A DNA stretch of 11,204 nucleotides from Candidatus Cloacimonadota bacterium (lineage in GTDB: Bacteria > Cloacimonadota > Cloacimonadia > JGIOTU-2). Where the stretch lies: contig JAFGDR010000016.1 in assembly GCA_016932035.1 (NCBI GenBank), positions 1-11,204 of the forward strand, given 5' to 3'. This document shows positions 1 through 7,641 of the stretch, in pieces. Under the pieces are notes generated by a model. The model was not told the origin of the DNA, did no database searches, and worked only from the letters and a program-made list of their open reading frames with translations. Position 1 is the stretch's first letter. Every line of letters starts with the position of its first letter. The translations under genes and the position numbers were made by a program.

Positions 1-1504
1 AAAAACCTAAAACATTGTTTGTTGATTCAGCATCTAAAATCGTTTCATCATAAGAAGTACCTTCCAAAGAAACATAATTATTCCAGTGTAGCGGAAACAC
101 TTCATTAGTATTCGTGGGACTATATACTCCTGGAGAAAGGAATATGGTGTTATGATTTACCCTATCTGAATAAATTCTTGATAGCGCATAACTAACACTT
201 CTCAATGGACTTTCTGGTGAAATACCACTATTTTGATTATTCCCATCTACTGAAACGTAAATATCTGAGTTGATTAAGCTATCTTTCAAACCATGAAGTA
301 TGTTGAAGTTAAAGCTATCAATTGGTGTGACATAGTAATCAGAAGGATTAATAACAGTAAATGTATCTATAAATGCATTAACATTAACTGATCCAATTGC
401 ATAAATATCCCTACCGCTCCCCCGATTATTAACATAAATGTTATCATATATATTGCTTCTGTTATCCTCATCAAACGTTGCTACAGAATTATCTAGAAAA
501 TATATACCAGCACCAAAATTTTCTGCAATATTATTACATATTGAGACTTTAGATAATGTTAAACTGGAATTATTCCATACAATTCCACCCCCATTTCCAG
601 CTATATTATTTTTAATCTCAACATCAATCATATACAGAGAAGATCCACTAACATACATTCCTCCACCAGCATTTGATTCATTATCTCTAATTAATACATT
701 ATTTAATATTCCCTTTGATGAATAATAATATATACCACCACCCCAACCTAACCAACTACTATTATTCTTATTTCCTGTTATAATGATATTCTTTAAATCA
801 AGATAAGAATCTACACATAATATTCCACTTCCGTCTTCATCTGATGTGTTATCTACAATATATCCACCATCAATAAAAACATTTGAGTTTGATTTAATGT
901 AAATCCCACCACACTCTTGCAGAGAGTTATTCGAAATCAAAGATAAATTTTCAAAATTTAGATTTGAGTCTTCTAAGTAAATTCCACCAGCAGAAATATC
1001 TGCAGAACCGTCAATAATCTTAATATCACGTAAATTAGAATTTGATAAGGCAAAGAACATACCCCCACCCTTATCAGCGTAACAATTAGAAACAACAACA
1101 TTATTAATAGTCGGTGATGCATCATGACAGTAAATACCAGCACCTCTATAATATTGTCCATGCTTTATAGAAAATCCAGACAAAACAGCTACAGTATCTT
1201 CTTGATTAAGAAATTTAACAACTGAATTGCTATAATTAGCATCTATAATAGTTTGGCTAATATATGAAGTATCATTAGTCGTGAAAAACAAAGACCCAAC
1301 CACAATATTTTTCCCATTATAATTAATGTTCTCAACATACGTGCCTGGTTCCACAAGTACTGTGTCTCCACTAATTGAAACATTTATTCCTTCTTGAATT
1401 GTTGTATAATCTCCAGTACCATCACAATTTATATGAATAATATCAGCAATAAGATTACATAAAACCAGCATGAATACAGCAATAAGAAGGTATAGTTTCT
1501 TCAT
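1..1504 (-). CDS. Secreted right-handed beta-helix protein with second DUF1565-like module (3' end missing)
   Basis: The frame stays open for 501 codons from the ATG at 1504 to the window edge, so the C-terminus is missing. Residues 1-20 are a signal peptide (MKKLYLL, hydrophobic core, likely cleavage after LIA). Residues 22-110 resemble the opening coils of parallel beta-helix proteins (DGTGDYTTIQEGI, then VEPGTYVENI). From about 121 to 335 nine turns each carry a G-x-G-(I/M) motif, at roughly 121, 147, 172, 198, 225, 255, 280, 305 and 331, 25-30 residues apart, with Asn-rich ladders. This resembles polymorphic outer-membrane protein repeats. Residues 414-490 begin a second module like DUF1565 (YVSVDGNNQNSGISPESPL, then FLSPGVYS and EVFPL). 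It is probably exported to the surface, perhaps through a C-terminal sorting tag outside the window. It starts 11 nt after the LPP20-like gene and its SD (AGG) is weak. Its substrate or ligand cannot be told from the sequence. Confidence 0.9.
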   Translation of the reverse strand, partial: MKKLYLLIAVFMLVLCNLIADIIHINCDGTGDYTTIQEGINVSISGDTVLVEPGTYVENINYNGKNIVVGSLFFTTNDTSYISQTIIDANYSNSVVKFLNQEDTVAVLSGFSIKHGQYYRGAGIYCHDASPTINNVVVSNCYADKGGGMFFALSNSNLRDIKIIDGSADISAGGIYLEDSNLNFENLSLISNNSLQECGGIYIKSNSNVFIDGGYIVDNTSDEDGSGILCVDSYLDLKNIIITGNKNNSSWLGWGGGIYYYSSKGILNNVLIRDNESNAGGGMYVSGSSLYMIDVEIKNNIAGNGGGIVWNNSSLTLSKVSICNNIAENFGAGIYFLDNSVATFDEDNRSNIYDNIYVNNRGSGRDIYAIGSVNVNAFIDTFTVINPSDYYVTPIDSFNFNILHGLKDSLINSDIYVSVDGNNQNSGISPESPLRSVSYALSRIYSDRVNHNTIFLSPGVYSPTNTNEVFPLHWNNYVSLEGTSYDETILDAESTNNVLGF

Positions 1505-1515
1505 TTATTAAATAC

Positions 1516-2850
1516 CTATTGCATGATCTGGATAATCTCTGCAGAGATCTGTGCTGCTGCATTATCGAAGGCTGCCAGCCCTGCTTTATCCATATCGTTG
1601 TTTATACCTTTTACATTCGAAAACGTGTTTTTATAAATCTCATCATAGGTGGACATATCCATAACAGAAATAGATGCATCCACAAATGCAGAGCACATGC
1701 TGTATACAGTCGAACCTTTTCTCGACTGTGCATCGATGATGATCATATAATCTGCATCCGATTTCATATCAACAAAATTGTATCCATATTCTGAGAGTTT
1801 CTCTTTAAGTTTTGGTTCAATATAATTCACATCGAGGGATTCTCCAAAATTCAATTCTGTAGACTCAATAAAAATCTTAGGACCGGAAACATTCAAAAGT
1901 ACATTTGCAGACGGGATTGTCAGACTCTTTATGATATCGAGAATAATTGGATTTGATTCCTCTGCAGAAATGAGATTATCGAGTGCTAGCTCCCCTTTGA
2001 TGACCTGCATCTTGTCCGCAGAATAAATTGATGACACCATGCATAGTGCGATACCATCCAGGCTTGTTTTGGCATATTCGATCAGATCACCTTCACCTTT
2101 AATAAAGCCAAATTGGATAGGGAGATTCGAAATGGGGGCAGTCATATACAATGCTTTATAGAGGATTGGATTATCGAGTCCCTTGCCGATTGTTGCATCC
2201 ACTTCCGGCTGAACAGGTTTCAGGGAAATCGTACTCAAAACCTGCTGGAGTGAGGAATGGATCGTATTGAGCATGTATATTTTTTGTCCATTATACATTG
2301 TCTCAAGTGGTTCGGTTAAATATGGTTCTATTGGGTTCAAGGATTGCAAATAAAGCTGCAGAGCTTCTGTTATCTGGTTACTTACCTTTCTCTGTTCTGC
2401 TTTGGTAAAAAAATCCAAAGAAAGCGAAAGCGCTTTATCGATCTTCTCTTTGCGGAGTTGCGTATATTTTATTTTTGATAGTTTGTAATACACCCAGTAT
2501 TGAGTTTTATCTTCCCATGTATCGACCAGTTCGTATCCTTCGAGCTGTGCTTGCGTGGATGACTGAATTTGTGATTCGAATTCCTCTTTTACCACACCTG
2601 CCTTTTCGAGAATCTGGTTGATTGTAGCACCACTGATCGTCACCGTTATCTCAGATGCGATCTCTCGTAGAGCACGGTCTTTTGCCTTCTGAATATATTC
2701 GCTTGTTTCTGTATCTTTTTGGGCAACACCGATGCCAATATAAGCATTACTATCAATTGGTCTTTTGGTTACCCAATCAGGCTTTTTCGCTGCAAATGCA
2801 GATAAACACACAAATATAAAGATGACGAGAAAAATTAGAATTTTTCTCAT
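1516..2850 (-). CDS. Exported LPP20-like domain protein
   Basis: A 444-residue exported protein. Residues 1-20 form a signal peptide ending AFA, followed by mature AKKPDWV. There is a Cys at 15 but no proper lipobox, so a soluble periplasmic protein is more likely than a lipoprotein. Residues 24-125 match the LPP20 pattern: PDWV, a YIGIGVA strand, a helix rich in Ala and charged residues (KAKDRALREIASEI), and a closing strand with YELVDTWEDKTQYWVYYKL. Residues 335-440 form a second alpha/beta part with DADYMIIIDAQS and a final helix that recall the CsgG/FlgO-type fold; that comparison is by eye. The SD is strong (AGAGGTGAG just before the ATG), and the gene lies 58 nt after the TRAP permease and 11 nt before the beta-helix gene. 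LPP20 proteins are envelope proteins of mostly unknown role; a part in building the surface or in exporting its neighbour is possible but unproven. Confidence 0.8.
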   Translation of the reverse strand: MRKILIFLVIFIFVCLSAFAAKKPDWVTKRPIDSNAYIGIGVAQKDTETSEYIQKAKDRALREIASEITVTISGATINQILEKAGVVKEEFESQIQSSTQAQLEGYELVDTWEDKTQYWVYYKLSKIKYTQLRKEKIDKALSLSLDFFTKAEQRKVSNQITEALQLYLQSLNPIEPYLTEPLETMYNGQKIYMLNTIHSSLQQVLSTISLKPVQPEVDATIGKGLDNPILYKALYMTAPISNLPIQFGFIKGEGDLIEYAKTSLDGIALCMVSSIYSADKMQVIKGELALDNLISAEESNPIILDIIKSLTIPSANVLLNVSGPKIFIESTELNFGESLDVNYIEPKLKEKLSEYGYNFVDMKSDADYMIIIDAQSRKGSTVYSMCSAFVDASISVMDMSTYDEIYKNTFSNVKGINNDMDKAGLAAFDNAAAQISAEIIQIMQ

Positions 2851-2908
2851 ATTCTCACCTCTAGCAACATTTCTTTTTTATTACAGATTTTTGTGTAACG
2901 TTTATGTG

Positions 2909-4915
2909 TCAAGAATTTTGAAATCCCGTTTCATGGTATGTTTTACTTCGATATTTTTGAAGGAAATAGAGCATTCCATAGAGTGCGAAACCTGCAATGT
3001 AAAAATAATATCTAAAGCCATCAGAAATATGAAGGAGTTTCGTTACGAATCCCGGATAAAAGAAAATAATAGATGTAATCAAAAATAAGATCGTTTCATA
3101 CAATTTGTTCTTGATGATGAACCAACCCTGAACAGCGTTGGTGAATGCCAGTGCTCCCAGCGTTGCCATACCGAAGATGAACATTGCATGGGCAAAACTG
3201 TTGATGCCATAGAGAACAAGTTCGGTATTAAAGACGAACATGAATGGAATAACTGCTGTACGAAGATCGTATATGAAACCCTGAACACCTTTCGGGATCG
3301 GATCTGATTTGGCTATCGCAGCCGCAGTGTATGCTGCAAGTCCGACCGGTGGTGTATCATCAGCAAGAATACCGAAATAAAAGCAGAAAAGATGTGCTGA
3401 GATCGCAGGTATCGGATTCATGCTATGCACTGCACTGAGCTTGATGATGACTGGTACGGTTATGGATGCCATCACTATATACGTTGCTGTTGTGGGAAGT
3501 CCCATTCCGAGAATCAAGCTGGCAATTGCAGTTATGATAAGAAGGAGAAGGATGTTTCCCCCAGAAAGAGTCTCAACGATCCCAACGATCATACTGCCGA
3601 TACCCATCGTGACTATACCAACAACAATCCCAGCAGTTGCAGTTGCAACCGCCACAGACAGCATATTCTTAGAACCGTTTATCAGACCTTCAGATATAAT
3701 TCCTAAACTCCTTTTTATCGAATTGAGAATACTATCTTTTTCCTTTTTGGCATTTATGATCTCACGAACGAATACGATCACCATCAGGGATATGATGGCA
3801 TTAAAGGCAGCAAGATTCGGTGAATGTCTGAGAGCGATGAGTTCATAAATGAGTATAATGAGCGGGATAAGGAAATAAAATCCTTTCCTCATGACATTTC
3901 GAAATTTTGGTATTTCTTCGATCGGTAATCCCTTCATACCGCGTTTAGATGCTTCAAGGTGTGTAATATAAAAGAGTGCAATGTATGAAACAACTGCAGG
4001 AATTGCAGCTGCTTTGATGACATCGATATAAGGCAATCCGAGATATTCAGCAATGATGAATGCAGCTGCACCCATGATCGGTGGCATGAGCTGCCCATTC
4101 GTGCTCGCAGCAACCTCTGTGGCAGCAGCTATTTTAGCGGGATAACCAACCTTCTTCATGAGTGGAATGGTAAACGTACCCGTTGTTGCAACATTCGCGA
4201 TACTCGAGCCGGACACAATACCAGTTAAGCCGCTGGAAACAACCGCAGCTTTTGCAGGACCTCCCTTGAAACGACCAAGTAGTGAAATAGCAACTCTATT
4301 AAAAAACTGCCCTGCTCCTACTCGTTCAAGCATTGCTCCTAAAAGAACAAAGAGGAAAACCGTTGTTGCTGATACATCGAGCGGAATGCCGTAAATCCCT
4401 TCAGTTGAAAGCACTATCTGGCTGATATATTTTGTTAACGAAACTCCTTTGAATGCAAAAATCCTGGGTAGGTACGGTCCAAGAAAAGCATAAATTGTAA
4501 AAAGAACCGAGATCAATGTCAATGCTGGACCAAGAGAACGTCTGGCAGCTTCCAATAGTAAAACAATAAGAGTAAAACTTATGATGACATCTCGAAGAAT
4601 TGGACGACCAGAGCGCATACATACGCCGGTCCAGTCCAGCATGATATACAATGCTGCACCTGCGGCAATTATTGCAAGTATGTAATCCAGAACTGGAATG
4701 TTATTATCCCGAAAACAATATCCCTTCTGATCCTTTGGCTTTCTGAATGGAATCGTTAAAAAAACAAGACAGAGTGCAAAAGCAAGGTGAATTGCCCGGA
4801 TCGACACACTATCGAGAATAATGAAATATGGCAGTGCAAGCTGAAAAAGTGCCCATGCCAGAGCAATAAATGAGATGATCAATGAATGAACATTACTAAA
4901 AATTCCTTTAGACAT
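2909..4915 (-). CDS. TAXI-type TRAP transporter permease, fused small and large membrane subunits
   Basis: A 668-residue, very hydrophobic protein of the 4TM/12TM fused TRAP permease family used by TAXI systems. The N-terminal part (about 10-145) supplies the small-subunit (DctQ-like) helices. The rest is the large (DctM-like) subunit, which moves substrate across the inner membrane with Na+ or H+. Family signatures are present: SSGLTGIVSGSSIANVA (227-243), EVAASTNGQLMPPIMGAAAF (267-286), LGMGLPTTATYIVMA (469-483) and FGILADDTPPVGLAAYTAAA (514-533). The C-terminus (590-655) adds more helices. Length is normal for a fused permease. The partner binding protein is at 9338-10339, on the same strand but seven genes upstream. 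The start lies 32 nt after the two-helix protein gene and has no clear SD, so its translation may depend on the upstream genes. Substrate unknown; TAXI relatives carry dicarboxylates or glutamate, among others. Confidence 0.93.
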   Translation of the reverse strand: MSKGIFSNVHSLIISFIALAWALFQLALPYFIILDSVSIRAIHLAFALCLVFLTIPFRKPKDQKGYCFRDNNIPVLDYILAIIAAGAALYIMLDWTGVCMRSGRPILRDVIISFTLIVLLLEAARRSLGPALTLISVLFTIYAFLGPYLPRIFAFKGVSLTKYISQIVLSTEGIYGIPLDVSATTVFLFVLLGAMLERVGAGQFFNRVAISLLGRFKGGPAKAAVVSSGLTGIVSGSSIANVATTGTFTIPLMKKVGYPAKIAAATEVAASTNGQLMPPIMGAAAFIIAEYLGLPYIDVIKAAAIPAVVSYIALFYITHLEASKRGMKGLPIEEIPKFRNVMRKGFYFLIPLIILIYELIALRHSPNLAAFNAIISLMVIVFVREIINAKKEKDSILNSIKRSLGIISEGLINGSKNMLSVAVATATAGIVVGIVTMGIGSMIVGIVETLSGGNILLLLIITAIASLILGMGLPTTATYIVMASITVPVIIKLSAVHSMNPIPAISAHLFCFYFGILADDTPPVGLAAYTAAAIAKSDPIPKGVQGFIYDLRTAVIPFMFVFNTELVLYGINSFAHAMFIFGMATLGALAFTNAVQGWFIIKNKLYETILFLITSIIFFYPGFVTKLLHISDGFRYYFYIAGFALYGMLYFLQKYRSKTYHETGFQNS

Positions 4916-4947
4916 AACTATCTTTTATGATGAAGTAAGCAACTCTA

Positions 4948-5289
4948 TTAGAAAATTTTAGTTATTGTTTCAATAACGGAAAACACAAAAGTAATTGCAA
5001 ATATTGCAAAGCCCAGCCAATAAACCGGTAGGTTCTTTTTTGCAACGGTAAATCCAAAAAAGAATTTATTGAAATCATTCATCAGCTTAAGATAATCGTC
5101 CTGATCCTCTTCTGCGATCTCATCAAGCTCTTCTTTGAAGTTCTTGGAATCCTGAGCAATCTTCACTGAGAAAAGAAATCCCACAAGAACCAGCAAACCA
5201 ACCTTTAGAAACCAGGGCGCACTATATACAGCCATGGATGTAACTCCCAAAAATTCTCCGTTCAGATTTAATTTCTCTTCGATACTCAT
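4948..5289 (-). CDS. Small two-helix membrane protein, unknown function
   Basis: I do not recognise this 113-residue protein. It has two predicted transmembrane helices, at about 26-44 (FLKVGLLVLVGFLFSVKIA) and 89-109 (YWLGFAIFAITFVFSVI). Between them is a strongly acidic, probably helical segment at 48-70 (KEELDEIAEEDQDDY). There is no signal peptide and no Cys. Its ATG follows the TAG of the upstream nuclease-like gene with no gap (TAGATG). The SD (GGAG, 8 nt away) lies inside that upstream gene, which suggests coupled translation. It ends 32 nt before the TRAP permease. An accessory role with the permease is possible from position alone. It is unlikely to be the DctQ subunit, because the permease already carries that part and DctQ has four helices. 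Confidence 0.75.
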   Translation of the reverse strand: MSIEEKLNLNGEFLGVTSMAVYSAPWFLKVGLLVLVGFLFSVKIAQDSKNFKEELDEIAEEDQDDYLKLMNDFNKFFFGFTVAKKNLPVYWLGFAIFAITFVFSVIETITKIF

Positions 5290-6036
5290 CTATTTCTCCG
5301 AAATTTTCTTTTGGTATACATAAAATTTATTCCTGGAACCAACTTTTTCGATAATATCCATTTTTTTCAGACAATACACCAATTTTTGCGCAAACCATTT
5401 CGACCGACCGATAGCAAAAGCAACATCTTCAGTTGTAAACTGGGCAGGTAATACATCAGGAATGAGAATCTCAAAATCTTTTGGGTTTTGTATGATCACT
5501 GAATCCATGACATCCAAGAGTCTTCTTTCATGAGTTACCCAGCCATGCCTTCGCCAGCCTTTTCTCGGATCATATCTTCGAACTTCTTCTTCCTTGATAA
5601 AGAGAAGTTCGAGGACAAAATTTTTATGCTTGAGCAGCGATGGAAAACTAACCAATTCGTTAAGAATATCAAGCATAGTTCCTTTTCTGGGAGACTTTCT
5701 TCGAACAGGGTCTCCATCACCATCTTTTGGTAATTTTACCAGCCATTTTTCCTGAGCAATTGTATGAATGAGATGTACTTTATGATTGGATAGTAACGTT
5801 CTGATCTTTGTTTTTATCGATGAAAAATTCCGGGTCTGTATCTCGATCAATTCATTACCGCGAACAATATCGATGTAATATCCATCAATAGGAACTTCAA
5901 GCCTATCACCTGGCTGCGCATACCATGTTTTGAGATCAGCATGCAGAGATTTCTCATTTAATGTACCGATATAATGTGATTGTTCATTTTTATCCGGCAT
6001 ACGTATAAATCTTATGATTGATGGATTTGTATCCAC
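5290..6036 (-). CDS. Conserved nuclease-like protein with C-terminal winged helix
   Basis: A 248-residue cytosolic protein whose overall pattern I recognise as a widespread uncharacterised family (GTLNEKSLHADLK, then GDRLEVP and IDIVR-ELIEIQTRNF, then SPRKG, then GWRRHGW). E28, D56 and E65-x-Q67 sit where PD-(D/E)xK nucleases keep their metal-binding residues, with Gln in place of the usual Lys. The fold is inferred from this spacing. Residues 198-245 look like a winged helix (FTTEDVAFAIGRSKWFAQKL, then IIEKVGS). Together these suggest a DNA- or RNA-acting enzyme or regulator. The longest form starts at GTG 6036 and overlaps the GNAT gene by 25 nt. ATG 6000 (MPDKNEQ) is an equally possible start, leaving an 11-nt gap; neither has a good SD. 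The stop directly abuts the next ATG. Confidence 0.8.
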   Translation of the reverse strand: MDTNPSIIRFIRMPDKNEQSHYIGTLNEKSLHADLKTWYAQPGDRLEVPIDGYYIDIVRGNELIEIQTRNFSSIKTKIRTLLSNHKVHLIHTIAQEKWLVKLPKDGDGDPVRRKSPRKGTMLDILNELVSFPSLLKHKNFVLELLFIKEEEVRRYDPRKGWRRHGWVTHERRLLDVMDSVIIQNPKDFEILIPDVLPAQFTTEDVAFAIGRSKWFAQKLVYCLKKMDIIEKVGSRNKFYVYQKKISEK

Positions 6037-6410
6037 ATGGCCCGATCGTTTTGCTCAAATCCGCATTTTTGGTAGAACTCTTTACGTCCTTCGGTATAGG
6101 TTAAAAAGAAATATGTACCTTTGAATTTTTCTCTGAGCATGTTCATCATACGTTTGCCGATACCTCTCGTATGATACTCCGGTCGAACGATGACATCAAA
6201 AATATTTGTGTAGTAATATCCGTCAGATATTGCACGAGCAAAGCCGACAAGTGTATTGCCATCATATGCAGTAATATAATACGAATTACGAAATGCTTCA
6301 ACGATATTTTCGGGATTTTTTCTCCATTCCACACTCTTGAAAACATCGATCAGTTCATCTGCAGTAATAGGATTGTTTTTCTCAAATCTGATATTAATCT
6401 CTTTATCCAT
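6012..6410 (-). CDS. GNAT-family N-acetyltransferase
   Basis: A 132-residue single-domain GNAT enzyme, which transfers acetyl from acetyl-CoA to an amine. The core strands are at 43-60 (YYITAYDGNTLVGFARAISD) and 69-76. The acetyl-CoA loop is VRPEYHTRGIGKRMM (75-89), with R82-G83-I84-G85-K86 binding the pyrophosphate. Motif B is EFYQKCGFEQ (111-120). It is normal in length for a small bacterial GNAT. The ATG overlaps the last eight bases of the DUF4180 gene (ATGGATAA), and its own end overlaps the longest form of the nuclease-like gene, so the three are probably translated together. The substrate cannot be told: small GNATs of this shape act on proteins, amino sugars, polyamines or antibiotics. 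Confidence 0.9.
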   Translation of the reverse strand: MDKEINIRFEKNNPITADELIDVFKSVEWRKNPENIVEAFRNSYYITAYDGNTLVGFARAISDGYYYTNIFDVIVRPEYHTRGIGKRMMNMLREKFKGTYFFLTYTEGRKEFYQKCGFEQNDRAMWIQIHQS

Positions 6411-6768
6411 GAGTAAGCCAATCTATTGCTTCATCTCTTGTCTTGAATATTCGGAAATGGTTACCTTTATTCGTTTCAAGAACCATTTCGGAGAATCGTT
6501 TGTTATCTTGTATATCTAAGGATAGAACCATTGCCACTCTCATATAATAATTCATACATTTCTGCAAAACTTTACCGGCAAGCTGAGATTTCAGATCAAA
6601 AAAGCTCTCGTCAACATTATCGGTGTAGAGCAGTAAATTATTTGTTTGATGATACCCGCAGAATCCGATGAGATCGACTGCATCCTGTTCACTTGAAACA
6701 AGCTTCGTTGTGTGATCACACTCCGCAAAGATCGAATCATTCTCTTTGAGAATTTTTATTATATCCAT
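6403..6768 (-). CDS. DUF4180 domain protein
   Basis: A 121-residue protein matching the DUF4180 family along its whole length: SSEQDAVDLIGFCGYHQTNN (25-44), a LLLYTD strand, ESFFDLKSQLAGKVLQKCMN (54-73), YYMRVAMVL, then ETNKGNHFRIF and a final helix ending AIDWL. The family is small, cytosolic and without a proven role. Its alternating strands and helices resemble a STAS/SpoIIAA-like fold, which is an impression only. The SD is near perfect (AAGGAG six bases before the ATG), in contrast to the weaker sites of the genes that follow. This makes it the likely main ribosome entry for the overlapping set of DUF4180, GNAT, nuclease-like and two-helix genes. It starts 24 nt after the second GGDEF gene. 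Confidence 0.85.
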   Translation of the reverse strand: MDIIKILKENDSIFAECDHTTKLVSSEQDAVDLIGFCGYHQTNNLLLYTDNVDESFFDLKSQLAGKVLQKCMNYYMRVAMVLSLDIQDNKRFSEMVLETNKGNHFRIFKTRDEAIDWLTHG

Positions 6769-6792
6769 GGCAAACTCCTTGAATCATTCTTC

Positions 6793-7614
6793 TCAACAAT
6801 GTATGACACGATTCCTTCCACTTTCTTTTGCTTTATACAGGGCTGTATCTGCACACTTTACAAATTGATCGTTTTGATGTATGTCCTTTCCAAGTTCTGC
6901 AATGCCAATACTGACTGTAGCCCGTATATCATCATGTTTATTATTTGCTCGGACGAGAATTTCGGTCTCGATAGCTTCTCTGAGTCTTTCACCAAGAATA
7001 CTCGCGACTTCGATCTTTGTTTCAGGAGCTATGATTGCAATCTCTTCTCCACCATATCTTGCTATGACATCAGTATTTCTCACGTTTTTTTGCAAAAGGG
7101 AACTGATCTTCTTCAAAACTTTATCCCCAACATCATGACCATATTTATCATTGATCTTCTTAAAATGATCAACATCGACCATAAAAAGTACGAGCGGAGA
7201 ACCATATCGATGTGCTCTATTTATCTCATCCGCAAGTCTTCTGTCAAAATGCCTTCTGTTATAGAGGTGGGTCAAAGGATCGGTTACGTTTTCCCGTTCG
7301 AGTCTGCTGATCCGAAGAAGGTCACGAGCTGTTTGCATTGCAAGAGAACTGGTGAGCAGAACGAACACCGCGCCAAAGAAAAAGATAAACGGCACGATCA
7401 AACAGGAAGGATCATTGAATGCATTCCATTCAACGACGAGAAATACAACATAACCAATAATAAAGATAACGATCAGGATACTTAAAATATACCACTTTTT
7501 CTTTAATGATCCCTCAGGTAGGTGCCTCATCAGTTGCTGCAACTGAAAGAGTGACACTAACAAAAGTATCGCTCCGATTATAATGATTGCATTCTTTACT
7601 ATTTGAAAATACAT
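6793..7614 (-). CDS. Membrane diguanylate cyclase (GGDEF), downstream copy
   Basis: A 273-residue inner-membrane protein with three N-terminal hydrophobic helices (about 6-24, 42-62 and 72-92), a short linker helix (97-108) and a GGDEF domain (about 109-273). The domain makes c-di-GMP from two GTP. Key parts are kept: DPLTHLYNRRHFD, the metal-site strand LFMVDVDHFKKIND with GHDVGD, the active-site loop RYGGEEI, and the inhibitory I-site RNTD exactly five residues before GGEEI. An active, product-inhibited cyclase is therefore expected. The signal it senses is unknown, since the membrane part has only short loops and no known sensor domain. SD GGAAGG lies 7 nt before the ATG. The gene is a paralogue of its upstream neighbour (about 160 of 270 residues identical by hand alignment) and lies 27 nt after it. 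No EAL or HD-GYP phosphodiesterase is in the window. Confidence 0.93.
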   Translation of the reverse strand: MYFQIVKNAIIIIGAILLLVSLFQLQQLMRHLPEGSLKKKWYILSILIVIFIIGYVVFLVVEWNAFNDPSCLIVPFIFFFGAVFVLLTSSLAMQTARDLLRISRLERENVTDPLTHLYNRRHFDRRLADEINRAHRYGSPLVLFMVDVDHFKKINDKYGHDVGDKVLKKISSLLQKNVRNTDVIARYGGEEIAIIAPETKIEVASILGERLREAIETEILVRANNKHDDIRATVSIGIAELGKDIHQNDQFVKCADTALYKAKESGRNRVIHC

Positions 7615-7641
7615 AGGTATCCTTCCATCAATTTATCATTC

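Noticed and set aside
438-725. Plus-strand frame opposite the beta-helix gene
   Set aside because: It is antisense to nine regular G-x-G-(I/M) turns, and its Ile/Pro-rich reading has no domain.
400-1150. DNA-level tandem repeats or CRISPR-like array in the beta-helix gene
   Set aside because: The repetition is in the protein (glycine turns about 25 residues apart); the DNA units differ and there are no constant repeats with spacers.
1-1504. Lipoprotein signal on the beta-helix protein (Cys at 16)
   Set aside because: The residues before Cys are LVL, and a lipobox needs a small residue at -1; a normal signal peptide ending LIA fits better.
3420-3848. Overlapping plus-strand frames opposite the TRAP permease
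   Set aside because: Their low-complexity Ile/Pro/Thr content mirrors the hydrophobic codons of the permease on the other strand.
6712-7485. Long plus-strand open frame (257 codons) opposite the downstream GGDEF gene
   Set aside because: It lies entirely antisense to a clear diguanylate cyclase and the start of DUF4180, is rich in Cys, Ile and Ser without domain sense, and has no matching SD.
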